Assembly: GCA_910575475.1 (NCBI GenBank)
Contig: CAJTGD010000019.1
Coordinates: forward strand, 1-64,000
DNA from: Lachnospiraceae bacterium
Lineage (GTDB): Bacteria; Bacillota; Clostridia; Lachnospirales; Lachnospiraceae
Direction of reading: 5' to 3'
DNA: 64,000 nt
In this document: one piece after another, positions 9,810 through 20,239 of the stretch
How the letters are laid out: every line of letters begins with the position of its first letter
Numbering within the stretch: the stretch's first letter is position 1
Notes under the pieces: generated by a model
Databases searched by the model: none
What the model saw: only the letters and a program-made list of their open reading frames with translations
Told to the model about the DNA's origin: nothing
Program-made: the position numbers and the translations under genes

Positions 9810-9860
9810 TGCAATGAGACAATTTTAAAAATTATATTTAAAATAAACTGTCTCATTGCA
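9810..9860. repeat. Perfect 12-bp inverted repeat, MITE-like
   Basis: TGCAATGAGACA at 9810-9821 is exactly repeated in inverse at 9849-9860. The space between contains a second inverted pair, ATTTTAAA/TTTAAAAT. No T-run follows on either strand. It lies between the Atl1 remnant and the FtsX permease gene. Confidence 0.6.
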
Positions 9861-9990
9861 GAATGAAAAATATTCAAGTATGCTTATAAAACACGTGGTC
9901 GATCACTTTTTATCATTTTAACGCAAGGAGAAGAAAATTATGATATCAACATTTGTACCCCTGTTGCCTGGCAGATACGCACTACTTTCC

Positions 9991-12480
9991 TTATTCTATT
10001 GTCTCAATAGAATCCACGATACTCATTTTCGCAATCCGCCTCAATGGTATGCACGTTGCAATCAGGCAGGCAAGCACAGACATTGCGGCAGCCTCTGCCA
10101 TGGAAACTGCTGGAATTGAAACAAGCTGGATGGTATCCGTACGCGCGGCTTCCACAAAAATAGTACAGATATAACCCGTCACACATCCGATAAAGGCAGC
10201 AATGATTCCATAATATGCCCCTTCCCACAGGAAGGTCTGATAAAGCACCTCATGACTCATACCGATCGCCCTCTGCATCCCAATCTCCGTTACCCGTGTA
10301 TGGATATTCGTATAGACCGTATTCACAATATTCAAAAGGCCGATCAACCCGACAAAAAGGATCAATCCCCATGCCAGCATCCGTATCTGTTCATAGCTTT
10401 CCGCCAGCTGACGGTCCGTATCTTCATAGGAAAGATATGTGGTGCCCGGAATTTCCCGGCAAAGCGCTTCTACCGTCAGGTCAAACTGCTCCCTGTCCGC
10501 CTCCCTTTTCAAAACAGGACATATCTCCTGATATTCTTTTCTCCCTGTTAGTTCCGGGTAAAGCCGGTCAGACACAATTACCTGGATTCCGTTCGTGAAC
10601 CCCTGATTCCCCACACTGGCAAATCCGTCTGTCCCGTCAAATGCCTCTATCACCGGCAGCTCTCTTCCATTTATAGAAACCGTTTCGCCTGCCCGGAATT
10701 CCGAATGCTCTAACTCTTTCCCTTCATAAACAATGGGGAACGGATTCTTTATAATGCAGCCTTCTCCTGCGTTGAGGCGCTTCATATCTTCTTTTGAAAT
10801 TCTCCCCCGGGTATAATAATCCATATATGCTTCATTGAGGCCGACAACCTGGAGAGTCTCCGCCGGCTTTAATTCAAATCCCGGCGACATTCTGGAAATC
10901 AGTTCTTCCGTATCATAAAGGGAAAACTGAATGGCTGCTGCCGAATCCACCGCTTCGTTCCCCAGTAAGTTCTCTAAATCCGCACTGGTAAAGCCTGCCG
11001 TCTCATTTATAATGGAGTAATCCCCCAGCCGCATTTCTTCCATTAACTCCGCGGCATTTAAAAGGGCCGTAAAACTCTGCAGGGCAACAAATACCGTAAT
11101 ACTCATCACAAGGGACAAAATGGTGATAGCCGTCCGGCCGCGGCTACGTTTCAGGTTCAGCCGGGCATAATATGCCGCGAAGTTTCGAATCTTTTTTGTT
11201 CTGCGGTTTCTGCGCCTGATTTTTGTGTCCCTTCCGGACATGGCCACAGTCGGCGCCACTTTTCCGGCATACCGGACAGCCGGAACAGCCGCGGCAAATG
11301 CAAAGAACAGGGTAAAAAGCGCCCCCACAGCGAGTAACAACGGTTTTCCAGAACTGTTCTCCTGTATCAGTTCCTGTAATCCTGCCGCATCCTGCACCAT
11401 GAAAATCTCTGGAGATACAAATCCTGTCGCCATCGAAAAGATCGTTTTTGCCGATAAAAACCCAATCAGCATCCCGATTGGAATCCCAATCAGGCATAGA
11501 AACAGAATCTGTAGGGAAACAATCCCGTAAAGCTGCCCTTTCTCGCCTCCAATGGCCCGCAGCACCCCGTATTCTTTCATACGTTTCGATACTGAAATCT
11601 TCAGCACATTGTAAATCACAAGGCCCGATGCCAAAAGAATGAGACCGCCGACCATAATACCGGCCAGTTGAAGAAACGAAACATCCATTCCGCTCTCCCC
11701 GGTTTCTTCCGTATCATCATACGGAATTCCTGCAGCAGACAGATAAACTATGTTATAAGTCACATCCAGCTCCGGAATCTGCAATCTTTCCGCCACATCC
11801 TCTACTGTACTCTGCATACTTTTTTTATCTGCCGTCCGAAAATTCACTACATAATACACCTGCCCGGACGGGAACAATCTTTCTGCCGTCCCCTCTCCCA
11901 CTATCCCTGGAAGCATGCCGTAAGTATACGCCACATAATTACTCTTCGTAATTCCTGTCAGGATAAATTCCTCCGTATAATCCACTGCGGGCAGAATCCC
12001 ATGCCGCCATGCTTTCGAAGCCGTCAGGGAAATCTTATCCCCGACTTTTCCCTGAAAGCCAAGAAATTTTAGCACATCCTCTGACAGCGCAATCTCCATC
12101 GGGCGCTCTGGAAGCCGTCCTTCCAAGAGTTCTGTAAAAGCCGGATACATCTCATAACTATGATCCAAATATTCTACAAGGCTAAGTCTAAGCTGGCTGT
12201 TCAGCTCTATCGTCCCCAGGTCAATCGCCGCGCCAATATAGGAAAAACGGGAATCAGATTTTATTGCGGCAAGCTGTTCTTCTGTGAGCTGCACAAAGGA
12301 ACCGTACTTTTCCCCTGCAAGGGCAATTGCCTGTTGTTCCTTCATTGCATTTAAAATGCCGATGGACTGCCCGATTACAGTTGTTATGATCGTAGAGAGA
12401 ATCACAGCAATCAGGATTAATATGGAAGTAACTTTCTGGGCAAGCAGTTCTTTCCACGCTAAAACACGATATGATTTCAT
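9991..12480 (-). CDS. FtsX-family ABC permease (MacB-like)
   Basis: 829 residues with the layout of large Gram-positive FtsX-domain permeases: one N-terminal helix (about residues 15-40), a long extracellular domain, three helices around residues 270-400, a second soluble region, and three C-terminal helices (about 700-815). Segments such as [17 protein letters not shown] and [17 protein letters not shown] are the paired coupling helices of the two FtsX domains. Its start overlaps the stop of the ATPase gene by ATGA. With its partner it should export a lipid, peptide or antibiotic, or use ATP for envelope mechanics. Confidence 0.88.
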   Translation of the reverse strand: MKSYRVLAWKELLAQKVTSILILIAVILSTIITTVIGQSIGILNAMKEQQAIALAGEKYGSFVQLTEEQLAAIKSDSRFSYIGAAIDLGTIELNSQLRLSLVEYLDHSYEMYPAFTELLEGRLPERPMEIALSEDVLKFLGFQGKVGDKISLTASKAWRHGILPAVDYTEEFILTGITKSNYVAYTYGMLPGIVGEGTAERLFPSGQVYYVVNFRTADKKSMQSTVEDVAERLQIPELDVTYNIVYLSAAGIPYDDTEETGESGMDVSFLQLAGIMVGGLILLASGLVIYNVLKISVSKRMKEYGVLRAIGGEKGQLYGIVSLQILFLCLIGIPIGMLIGFLSAKTIFSMATGFVSPEIFMVQDAAGLQELIQENSSGKPLLLAVGALFTLFFAFAAAVPAVRYAGKVAPTVAMSGRDTKIRRRNRRTKKIRNFAAYYARLNLKRSRGRTAITILSLVMSITVFVALQSFTALLNAAELMEEMRLGDYSIINETAGFTSADLENLLGNEAVDSAAAIQFSLYDTEELISRMSPGFELKPAETLQVVGLNEAYMDYYTRGRISKEDMKRLNAGEGCIIKNPFPIVYEGKELEHSEFRAGETVSINGRELPVIEAFDGTDGFASVGNQGFTNGIQVIVSDRLYPELTGRKEYQEICPVLKREADREQFDLTVEALCREIPGTTYLSYEDTDRQLAESYEQIRMLAWGLILFVGLIGLLNIVNTVYTNIHTRVTEIGMQRAIGMSHEVLYQTFLWEGAYYGIIAAFIGCVTGYICTIFVEAARTDTIQLVSIPAVSMAEAAAMSVLACLIATCIPLRRIAKMSIVDSIETIE

Positions 12481-13148
12481 GCTGCCACCTCCGAGAGAAT
12501 ACCATCTACGATTACAAACTGCCTGTCAGCCATCTTTGCAATCCGGTTATCATGGGTAATGACCACCAGTGTCTTATCCATCTTTCTTTGGACGTTCTTA
12601 AGGAGTTCCATGACCTCGCTCCCGCTTTTGCTGTCAAGATTCCCTGTCGGCTCGTCTGCAAAAATGATGTCAGGCTGCGCCGCCAGGGCGCGGGCAATGG
12701 CAACACGCTGCTGCTGCCCTCCGGAAAGCTCATGGGGAAGATGGGCCAGGCGTTCCTGAATTCCAAGCAGTCCCGTAAGCTGGTCCAGATAGGTCTCTTC
12801 CGGCTGCTTCTTATCCAGAAGAATCGGCATGATAATATTTTCCCTTGCCGTCAGGACCGGCAGGAGGTTAAACTGCTGAAAAATAAAACCAATCCGTCTG
12901 CGTCGGAACGCAGAAAGTTCCTTATCATGAAAGCTATAAATATCCTTTCCATCATAAGTCAGGCTTCCAGACGTAGGCCGATCCAATCCTGACAGCAAAT
13001 GTAACAATGTACTCTTCCCACTGCCGGAAGGCCCTATTATTGAAATAAAATCTCCCTGACCAATCTTAAGTCCTGCCTTATCAAGCGCTACTACACGGTT
13101 CTCGCCACTGCCATAAATCTTCGATAGTTCTTTTGCTTCAATAACCAT
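12477..13148 (-). CDS. ABC transporter ATPase (MacB/LolD type)
   Basis: 223 residues from ATG 13148, chosen because AAGGAGAG lies about 9 bases upstream. It has Walker [11 protein letters not shown]-loop [10 protein letters not shown], signature [16 protein letters not shown], Walker [14 protein letters not shown] and switch ITHD, all complete. The ADEPTGNLD variant is typical of the MacB/LolD/FtsE group. It energises the adjacent 829-residue permease. The upstream region contains the palindrome TTATCAATGATAA, a possible operator for the nearby response regulator. Confidence 0.92.
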   Translation of the reverse strand: MVIEAKELSKIYGSGENRVVALDKAGLKIGQGDFISIIGPSGSGKSTLLHLLSGLDRPTSGSLTYDGKDIYSFHDKELSAFRRRRIGFIFQQFNLLPVLTARENIIMPILLDKKQPEETYLDQLTGLLGIQERLAHLPHELSGGQQQRVAIARALAAQPDIIFADEPTGNLDSKSGSEVMELLKNVQRKMDKTLVVITHDNRIAKMADRQFVIVDGILSEVAA

Positions 13149-13229
13149 AAAAACACTCTCCTTATCAATGATAAGATGAGTATAATGGACAATTCTCAAG
13201 AAACGCTCAAGATTATGAAATGAATAAAG

Positions 13230-14330
13230 TCAATTTATCCGAAATATTGCCGTTGCAGATGCCCCGCCGCCTGCCGGATTCTTTAATTCCAGTGAGCCTC
13301 TATGTTTCAGGCATAGTATCCGGGCGCTGTATAATCCCATCCCAAAATGCTCCGTCTCCTCACTCATCTTGCCAAAAGGCCTGGGGCCATCCTGAAGCAG
13401 CTTTTCCGGATAGCCAGATCCATCATCTGCTACCGTCAGAAGAAGGCAGCCTTCCCGAGCCTCCAGATAAACAGACAGGTTATTCTGGGCAAACCGGGCC
13501 CCATTTCTGATCAGGTTCTCAGCAACATTTAAAAATATTCCATGATCCAGCTTCACGTGCCCTGTCCCCGGTACAATTACCGACGTTTCCATTGCTGGCG
13601 CCAAAAATTTCACCGTATCCAATAATTCTGCGTGAAGCTGGGAATATGCACATTCCCTTTCTTGGACCGGAAGCTGCTCCAATCTCTGGATTCCACTCAT
13701 TGCCTCCACATAGTTCTCAATGCGAAGCACATAATCCTCCAATCTTTCAAAAGCTTGTCCGTCCTCTTTGCCTTGCCGTATAAGCTTAATGGTTCCCTTT
13801 AATACGGTAACCGGATTGCGCAGGTCATGGGAAAATGCCGCATTCAACCGCTTCCTCTCCTCTGCCTGCTCCCATAACTCCTGATTTGCCTTAAGAAGCT
13901 CTGCACGCATAGTCTCAAAACCTCTGCAGATCTGTCCCAGTTCATCTTTTGAAACCTCTGGAACTGAAAAATCCAGATCATGGTTCAGAATACGTTCCGT
14001 CCCCTTTTGTAAAACAGCGATCGGCATCTTCAGCTTTATGTGGTAAAACAAAACCCCCGCCGCTCCCAATCCTCCGGCCGGGAGCAGGATACAGGCCAAT
14101 AGCTGAAGCACATCTATTATCTCTAAAATCCTTTGCTGGTCTTTTGTCGGCCCCTCCAGTATTATCGTTGTTCCATCCGACCGGATCTCGATTCCTCCGG
14201 CAGGATAACTGTCACGGATATTTCCACAGAATACGAGGAGCAGCAAAAGAATCAACAGAGAAACCATGATACAACAGACCGACAACACAAAAAATGCTTT
14301 TTTTAAATCCATATTTTTCAGGCGTTCCAT
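13230..14330 (-). CDS. Sensor histidine kinase
   Basis: 366 residues: one N-terminal helix (about 11-34), a short extracellular loop, a second helix (about 75-97), a HAMP-like linker, the H-box AFSHDLRNPVTVLKG, an N-box NLIRNGARFA and the G-boxes DDGSGYP and GMGLYSA. All catalytic boxes are present. Its first 13 bases overlap the response regulator gene, so the two are coupled. Position beside the ABC exporter suggests that it senses the exported compound or envelope stress, as in VncRS-like systems; that is inference. Confidence 0.9.
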   Translation of the reverse strand: MERLKNMDLKKAFFVLSVCCIMVSLLILLLLLVFCGNIRDSYPAGGIEIRSDGTTIILEGPTKDQQRILEIIDVLQLLACILLPAGGLGAAGVLFYHIKLKMPIAVLQKGTERILNHDLDFSVPEVSKDELGQICRGFETMRAELLKANQELWEQAEERKRLNAAFSHDLRNPVTVLKGTIKLIRQGKEDGQAFERLEDYVLRIENYVEAMSGIQRLEQLPVQERECAYSQLHAELLDTVKFLAPAMETSVIVPGTGHVKLDHGIFLNVAENLIRNGARFAQNNLSVYLEAREGCLLLTVADDGSGYPEKLLQDGPRPFGKMSEETEHFGMGLYSARILCLKHRGSLELKNPAGGGASATAIFRIN

Positions 14331-14992
14331 TTATATCCACACCCCCAAACAGTTTCAATATAACTGTGAAATGTATATCCGGCCAGTTTTGCCCGGATCT
14401 TTCGGATGTGCTCCATCACCGTGCCACTGTTTCCGTCACCGTCAATTCCCCATATCGCTTCATAGATCCGTTCCCGGTCAAAAACCTGCCCCGCATTCAT
14501 AGAAAGAAGTTCCAAAATGTCAAACTCTCTTTTTGTCAGCAAAACTGGCTGTCCACTTACTGATACGGCTCGGTTTCCATAGTCAATGGCCAGCTCACCA
14601 AAAAAGCGGACGGTCCGATTCTCCATCGAACGCTGTTCTCTCCGCAGGTGCGCCGCAACCCGTGCCCCAAGCTCATCTAAGTCAAAAGGCTTTACAATAT
14701 AATCATCTGCCCCTGCCCGAAAACCTGTGATCTTATCAACTGATTCAACGCGTGCCGTAAGAAACAGAATCGGACTCGAAACAAACTGCCGAATCTTCTT
14801 GCAGACCTCCAGACCATCCATCTCCGGCATGTTGATATCCAAAAGAATCAAGTCCGGCTTCCCTGCCAGCTTTTGGAGCGCTTCCCTGCCACTATAAGCT
14901 GTAAGCACATCATATTCTGACGCAAAATAGCTTTTTATCATATCAGTAATTCCAGGTTCGTCATCCACAATCAAAAGAGTATACCGCCGCAT
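14318..14992 (-). CDS. OmpR-family response regulator
   Basis: 224 residues from ATG 14992, with GGAGG 8 bases upstream; an earlier in-frame start at 15130 lacks this support. The receiver has the acidic pair VDDEPG and the phospho-acceptor in ILLDINMPEMDG, with the Lys switch at IVKPFDLDEL. The C-terminal winged helix has LTKREFDILELLSMN and the TVWGCGYKW ending. It pairs with the overlapping kinase and probably controls the exporter genes. Confidence 0.92.
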   Translation of the reverse strand: MRRYTLLIVDDEPGITDMIKSYFASEYDVLTAYSGREALQKLAGKPDLILLDINMPEMDGLEVCKKIRQFVSSPILFLTARVESVDKITGFRAGADDYIVKPFDLDELGARVAAHLRREQRSMENRTVRFFGELAIDYGNRAVSVSGQPVLLTKREFDILELLSMNAGQVFDRERIYEAIWGIDGDGNSGTVMEHIRKIRAKLAGYTFHSYIETVWGCGYKWNA

Positions 14993-15149
14993 CCATCTAT
15001 CCTCCACACATTTAATAAACCCATTATAACCAGCAAATTCCAAGAAATGCTCAAGAAGTGACATACAGCTGTTATTTTTGTGGATAATATCTGCCGCAAG
15101 GCATTTTCTATACACTTTATACATTCTCATATTTGACGGACTGCCGCCC

Positions 15150-16958
15150 TCACGGAATCCGAATCTCCACCTCTGTCCCCTCCCCCGGCGTGCTGCTGTA
15201 TTTCAGACCATATTCCATACCGTACATGAGCTGCAGACGCCGATGGGTATTGTACACCGCAATATTGGTCCCGGAGCTTCCCTCCGCAATCTTTTTCTCA
15301 GCCAGAATGTTCTCCAGTATATCCGGCTGGATCCCCACCCCGTCGTCCGAGATCAGGATCACGATCCCATGCTCTTCCTCCCAACCGGTAAGCACGATGG
15401 TCCCCTCCTTCTCCTCCTTTTCCATGATGCCGTGGAGGATGGAGTTCTCCACCACCGGCTGGAAGGTCAGCTTCGGGATCGGGCGTTCCATCAGGCTGTC
15501 CGGCATATCCACAATAAAATCAATGTTATCCGCAAACCGCATGTTCAAGAGCTCCACATAGATCGACACATGCTCCAGCTCATCCTGGATGGTGCTCAGG
15601 GACTGCTTCCGGCTCAGCGTCAGCTTGTAGAACCGGGACAGCTTCTGCACGGCCATGGTCACCTCCTGGGAACGTCCCTGCTGTGACAGCCAGTTGATCA
15701 TATCCATCGTATTATACAGGAAATGCGGATTCATCTGTGCCTGCAGGGAATTGAACTCCGCGATCCGCAGGTCCTCCGCCGCCTTTGCCTGCTCCTCCAC
15801 CAGGTCATGGATGATATGGGTCATATAGTTGTAGGAATCCACCAGCGCTCCAATCTCGTCCTGGGCATCCGAATCCGGCAGAGCCGCCGGTAGTCCCAGA
15901 CGGCACTTCGACATCTGGTCGATCACTGCCGACAGGCGATTCGTCAAAGACCTGGACAAAAGCGTGGCGATCATAAAGGACGCCAGGATGCACCCCAGAT
16001 AGACCAGCCCGAACAGTCCGATAAAGATCCGGCTCTTTTGGATCAGCGGTTCCGATGGGACCGCCACCACCATAAACCAGTCCGTATTGCGGATCCGGTT
16101 AAACCCGGCATACACATCCTCACCCAGAATGTTTTTGGAGATGAAATTGTTCGAGGACATGACCGATTCCTGCACCACATCGTAGCTGAAATGGTACGTC
16201 CCTGACAGTGCGATATCCGTCGTGGCAACCATGCTGTCCCGATTATTGATGATATAGGCCACACTGCTGTTGGAGCTCATATTATTTTTCAAAAGCTCGT
16301 CCAAGTGCTCCTGTGAAAAATAAACGGCAAGATAAAACGTGATCCATCTTCCTTCGTAGACTGTCCGACCTCTGGTAATATAGGCAATATCCCCGTATAC
16401 ACCCTTCTCATAGGTACCCAGATAAAAGGACGGGCAGAACAGCTTGCTGGTGGAAGGCTCTCCCGCAAAGATCCCGTACCAGTAAGTCCTGCGCACCCGG
16501 TCCATGGGTTCCGCCAGAGGGCCCAGGGCGCTTTCCGAAAAAAACTCTCCGCCGTCAGGGATATCCACATAAAGGCGGATATCTCTGATCAGTCCCCCCG
16601 TTGCCAGGCCCTCCGCTTCCTTTCTGAACGCTTCTGCTTCTTTCGAATCTACAAAGGACTCCAGATCTTCCGTTCGTGCCGGATTGACCAGTTTATTGTA
16701 AAATTCATACTCTGTAAGCTGTCCATGAGCAGCCAGGATATCCGCCACTGTCTCCTCAATCAAAGGCGCGGTCTGAATGGCTGCCTCCTGCTCCTTCCGC
16801 ACGGTATCGGCAACGATCATGTCATAGAGCTGTGTAAAAAACAGCACCGGTATCGCCACCATCGGTATCGTAACAATGACAAGATGCGTGATCGTCAGCT
16901 TGGTCTGAAGCCGCAGATTCCTGTAAAAATGCGCGATTTTATGAAAAAGTATTCCCAT
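15150..16958 (-). CDS. YesM-type sensor histidine kinase
   Basis: 602 residues with two membrane segments (about 24-46 and 308-330) around a large extracellular sensor domain. These are followed by HAMP, the His_kinase box AQMNPHFLYNTMDMINWL, and the HATPase boxes LTFQPVVENSILHG and DDGVGIQPD. This is the LytS/YesM architecture found with carbohydrate ABC importers. GGGAGG lies 7 bases before the ATG. It is followed upstream (minus strand order) by its YesN-type partner and faces the rhamnose-type transporter, so an extracellular sugar signal is likely. Confidence 0.9.
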   Translation of the reverse strand: MGILFHKIAHFYRNLRLQTKLTITHLVIVTIPMVAIPVLFFTQLYDMIVADTVRKEQEAAIQTAPLIEETVADILAAHGQLTEYEFYNKLVNPARTEDLESFVDSKEAEAFRKEAEGLATGGLIRDIRLYVDIPDGGEFFSESALGPLAEPMDRVRRTYWYGIFAGEPSTSKLFCPSFYLGTYEKGVYGDIAYITRGRTVYEGRWITFYLAVYFSQEHLDELLKNNMSSNSSVAYIINNRDSMVATTDIALSGTYHFSYDVVQESVMSSNNFISKNILGEDVYAGFNRIRNTDWFMVVAVPSEPLIQKSRIFIGLFGLVYLGCILASFMIATLLSRSLTNRLSAVIDQMSKCRLGLPAALPDSDAQDEIGALVDSYNYMTHIIHDLVEEQAKAAEDLRIAEFNSLQAQMNPHFLYNTMDMINWLSQQGRSQEVTMAVQKLSRFYKLTLSRKQSLSTIQDELEHVSIYVELLNMRFADNIDFIVDMPDSLMERPIPKLTFQPVVENSILHGIMEKEEKEGTIVLTGWEEEHGIVILISDDGVGIQPDILENILAEKKIAEGSSGTNIAVYNTHRRLQLMYGMEYGLKYSSTPGEGTEVEIRIP

Positions 16959-16995
16959 TGTCCGGCCTCCCGATGCCCGTATCCATTTGTGATAA

Positions 16996-18570
16996 TCACC
17001 CCAACATCTTTTCCCTGTATTTCGAAGGCGTCAGCCCTGTAAACTTTTTAAAGCTCTTGCTGAAATAATTTCCGTTGCTGTATCCCACCTTGGCGGAAAT
17101 GTCCGCGATCTGGTTCCTGGCGTCCTCCAGCAGGCGCATCGCCTTTTCCATACGGTATTCGGTCAGATACTGGTTCAGCGTCTGCCCGGTCTGGTTCTTA
17201 AAATATGTACAGACATAGGATGCGGACAAATGCACATAATCGCTGATCTCCTTGATGGAGAGCAGATCGCTGCCGTAATGCTTTGCGATATATTCTTTGA
17301 TCAGAAAGATCACATTATCCTCCGGAACAGAAAGCTCCAGCCGCTGGAACATCAGCCTGGTCCGCTCCTCCAGAGTATGATGCAGTTCCTCGTAGGTAAA
17401 ACAATTTTCCAGATATTCGATGATGCTTTCGCTGGAATCCGTCCCTGCGGAATCTGCGGAAAGCTTCCACTTCTGCCGGCAGTCATTTAAAGCATTGAAC
17501 AGCCGGTAATACGCGTCCTTGATCTGATTCGGCAGCATTCCGTAGTTCTTATAGTATTTCTGATGCAGACCGTCCAGGAAGCTCTGGCATCGGTTCTGAT
17601 CCTTTGCCTCCAGCGCCTCGGCAAAGCTTCCCGTATCATTTTCCAGACCTGCCGGACCTTCCGCCGCAAATGTATATCCCCCTCCTGTATCCTCAGATGT
17701 CAGCAATGTGCCCGCGTGAAAGAAAAAGCTGTTCTGGATGGCGACCACCGCCGAAGCATAGGAATGATATGCCCTTGCGATTCCATTCACCGTGTCTCCC
17801 CGGCTCATGACAAACAGTCCAAAGGGTCTGAACTGCTCTTTGAAAAAAAAGTCAATAGAAGACAGTACGGCCGCGGACGGCGCTCCGCCCTCTCCAAACA
17901 CATGGAACACATGATGCACCGCATGCATCCGGATATAAACCGAATTCATGTGGAAATTTTTCAGGAAACCCTTCAGATTCTCCCGGATTCCCTTGATCAG
18001 CACCGAGATAGGTTCCTCGGTCCGCAGCTTCACGATATACGTCACAAAGCCGCTTTCCGGCGACAGGCGAAGGGAGAGTTCCCGCGAAAGAGCTTCGATC
18101 TCTCCGCAGTGATCCCTGTAAGGCTTCGTCAGCAGAAGCGCGAGATTGGATTCCGTTTCCATGGACAGCAGATCCTCATTCTGCCTGGACCGCAGCACCT
18201 GCTGACGGCGGCGGATGGCCTCCGCCACCGTTTTTTGAACCTCCTCCGGGTTCAGCGGCTTTTCTACATAATCAATGGCTTTCAGCTTGATCGCGGCTTT
18301 CAGATATTCCTTATCTGAATAGCCGCTCATAAAAATAATGCTGGTGTCAGGCAGCAACTCCGTCAGCTTTTCCACCAGCTCGATCCCGTTCATCCGCGGC
18401 ATGCGGATATCGGATAAAATGATATCCGGCTCCTGCAGCTTTGCGATATGTAAGGCACGCAGGCCGTCATCCGCCTGAAAGATCTGATGGATCCCCATGC
18501 TTTCCCAGTCGATTGAGGACGCCAGCCCCTCTCTTGTCAACAGTTCATCATCCGCAATTAACAGCTTCAT
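16996..18570 (-). CDS. YesN-type response regulator with AraC DNA-binding domain
   Basis: About 524 residues: a CheY-like receiver with phospho-acceptor in ILSDIRMPRMNG, a long middle region without a recognised fold, and a C-terminal AraC pair of helix-turn-helices (SASYVCTYFKNQTGQTLNQY and KVGYSNGNYFSKSFKKFTG). The start is ATG 18570; a GTG three codons earlier is possible. It should be phosphorylated by the adjacent YesM kinase and activate the divergent importer from the 150-base region at 18580-18732. Confidence 0.9.
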   Translation of the reverse strand: MKLLIADDELLTREGLASSIDWESMGIHQIFQADDGLRALHIAKLQEPDIILSDIRMPRMNGIELVEKLTELLPDTSIIFMSGYSDKEYLKAAIKLKAIDYVEKPLNPEEVQKTVAEAIRRRQQVLRSRQNEDLLSMETESNLALLLTKPYRDHCGEIEALSRELSLRLSPESGFVTYIVKLRTEEPISVLIKGIRENLKGFLKNFHMNSVYIRMHAVHHVFHVFGEGGAPSAAVLSSIDFFFKEQFRPFGLFVMSRGDTVNGIARAYHSYASAVVAIQNSFFFHAGTLLTSEDTGGGYTFAAEGPAGLENDTGSFAEALEAKDQNRCQSFLDGLHQKYYKNYGMLPNQIKDAYYRLFNALNDCRQKWKLSADSAGTDSSESIIEYLENCFTYEELHHTLEERTRLMFQRLELSVPEDNVIFLIKEYIAKHYGSDLLSIKEISDYVHLSASYVCTYFKNQTGQTLNQYLTEYRMEKAMRLLEDARNQIADISAKVGYSNGNYFSKSFKKFTGLTPSKYREKMLG

Positions 18571-18732
18571 TCTATTCACGTCCCCTTTGTGCAGAATTCC
18601 TTCTTAATTTTAGCAAATCCTCCGGAAAATTGCCACAAAAAAAATTTACCCTTAATCGAAGAAAATTGCTGTTTTATGTCAATCCGTCTGCTGATAGAAT
18701 AGACTCATACAGAAAGAAGGAGGGTAAAGCAG

Positions 18733-20223
18733 GTGTCGGATTATGTTTTGGAATTAAAAGGAATTACGAAAATATTTCCCGGCGTAAAGGCATTGAACAA
18801 CGTGCAGTTCCAGTTGAAAAAAGGCGAAGTTCATGCTCTGATGGGTGAGAACGGCGCTGGAAAATCTACATTTATAAAAGTAATTACCGGTGTCCACAAG
18901 GCCGAAGAGGGCGAGATGTTCTTAGACGGACAGAAGGTGGACTTCAAAGGACCCAGGGACGCGCAGGCGGCAGGGATCGCAGCCGTTTACCAGCATCCCA
19001 CATCCTATCCGGATCTGAGCGTTGCGGAGAATATCTTCATGGGTCATGAGATCATCAAGAACGGCATGATCCAGTGGAAAAAAATGAACGAAGAGGCCGC
19101 CGCGCTTCTGAACCAGTTAAACGCGGATTTCAAATCCACGGATGAGATGGGGGCGCTCAGCGTTGCGCAGCAGCAGATGGTCGAGATCGCCAAGGCGCTT
19201 TCCACCAACGCGAGGATCATCATCCTGGATGAGCCTACGGCCGCATTGACGAAAAATGAATCGGAGGAGCTGTACCGGATCGTGGATAAACTGCGGGATG
19301 ACGGTGTATCCATCATCTTCATCTCCCACCGTTTTGAGGATATGTACCGCCTGGCATCCCGAGTTACCGTATTCCGGGATTCCCAGTATATCGGAACCTA
19401 TGACGTAGACGGGATCACCAACGCGGACCTGATCAAGGCCATGGTCGGCCGTGAGATCAAGGATCTGTTCCCGAAGCCGGAGGTCAAGATCGGCGCGGAG
19501 GTTTTGAAGGTCGAAGGGCTCTCCAGAATGGGGTATTATAAGAATGTCTCTTTCAGTGTCCATGCGGGCGAGATCATCGGGCTCACCGGACTGGTCGGGG
19601 CCGGACGTACAGAAGTGGTCGAGAGTGTATGCGGCATCACCAAGCCGGACGAAGGAAGGGTGTATCTGGAAGGGAAGCCGATCCAGATCAAACAGCCCTC
19701 CGCCGCCATGAAGCAGGGCATCATCCTGCTCCCCGAGGACCGGCAGAAGGAAGGACTGATCATGAGCTGGGGGCTAGGAAGAAATGTAGTCCTCCCCACC
19801 ATGGGCAAATACGCGAAGAACGGTTTCAACGACGAGAAAAAGGAACGAGAGATTTCCAAGCAGCTTCTGGAGGACGTAGATACCAAGGCTGTGACGATCT
19901 TTGACCCAGCCTCCTCCCTGTCCGGTGGAAACCAGCAGAAGGTGGTGGTTGCCAAGGCACTGGGACAGGACATGAAGGTCGTTATCATGGACGAACCGAC
20001 CAAGGGTGTGGATGTAGGCGCCAAGGCTGAGATCTATCAGATCATGGGGGATCTGGCCCTGAAGGGATATGCCATCATCCTGATCTCCTCCGAAATGCCA
20101 GAGATCTTAGGCATGAGCGACCGGATCATCGTCATGTGCAACGGAAGGGTAACCGGGGAATTGAGCAGAGGCGAGGCAACCCAGGAGGGCATCCTGGAGC
20201 TTGCCATGGAAAAATCAAAGTAA
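18733..20223 (+). CDS. rhaT: Sugar ABC importer ATPase, double-domain (rhamnose type)
   Basis: 496 residues with two ATPase domains, as in RbsA/MglA. The first has Walker A GENGAGKST, signature LSVAQQQMVEIAKAL and IILDEPTAALT. The second has a degenerate P-loop (GLVGAGRTE) but signature LSGGNQQKVVVAKAL and VIMDEPTKGVD. The start is GTG 18733, with AAGGAGGG 8 bases before it. It is the first gene of a four-gene importer. The rhamnose assignment rests on the binding protein, so the symbol is tentative (rhizobial RhaT naming, not the E. coli symporter). Confidence 0.88.
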   Translation: MSDYVLELKGITKIFPGVKALNNVQFQLKKGEVHALMGENGAGKSTFIKVITGVHKAEEGEMFLDGQKVDFKGPRDAQAAGIAAVYQHPTSYPDLSVAENIFMGHEIIKNGMIQWKKMNEEAAALLNQLNADFKSTDEMGALSVAQQQMVEIAKALSTNARIIILDEPTAALTKNESEELYRIVDKLRDDGVSIIFISHRFEDMYRLASRVTVFRDSQYIGTYDVDGITNADLIKAMVGREIKDLFPKPEVKIGAEVLKVEGLSRMGYYKNVSFSVHAGEIIGLTGLVGAGRTEVVESVCGITKPDEGRVYLEGKPIQIKQPSAAMKQGIILLPEDRQKEGLIMSWGLGRNVVLPTMGKYAKNGFNDEKKEREISKQLLEDVDTKAVTIFDPASSLSGGNQQKVVVAKALGQDMKVVIMDEPTKGVDVGAKAEIYQIMGDLALKGYAIILISSEMPEILGMSDRIIVMCNGRVTGELSRGEATQEGILELAMEKSK

Positions 20224-20239
20224 GGGGGAAACAGGGAAG

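Noticed and set aside
9810..9860. Inverted repeat as a transcription terminator
   Set aside because: No T-run follows on either strand and the stem is interrupted by AAAC.
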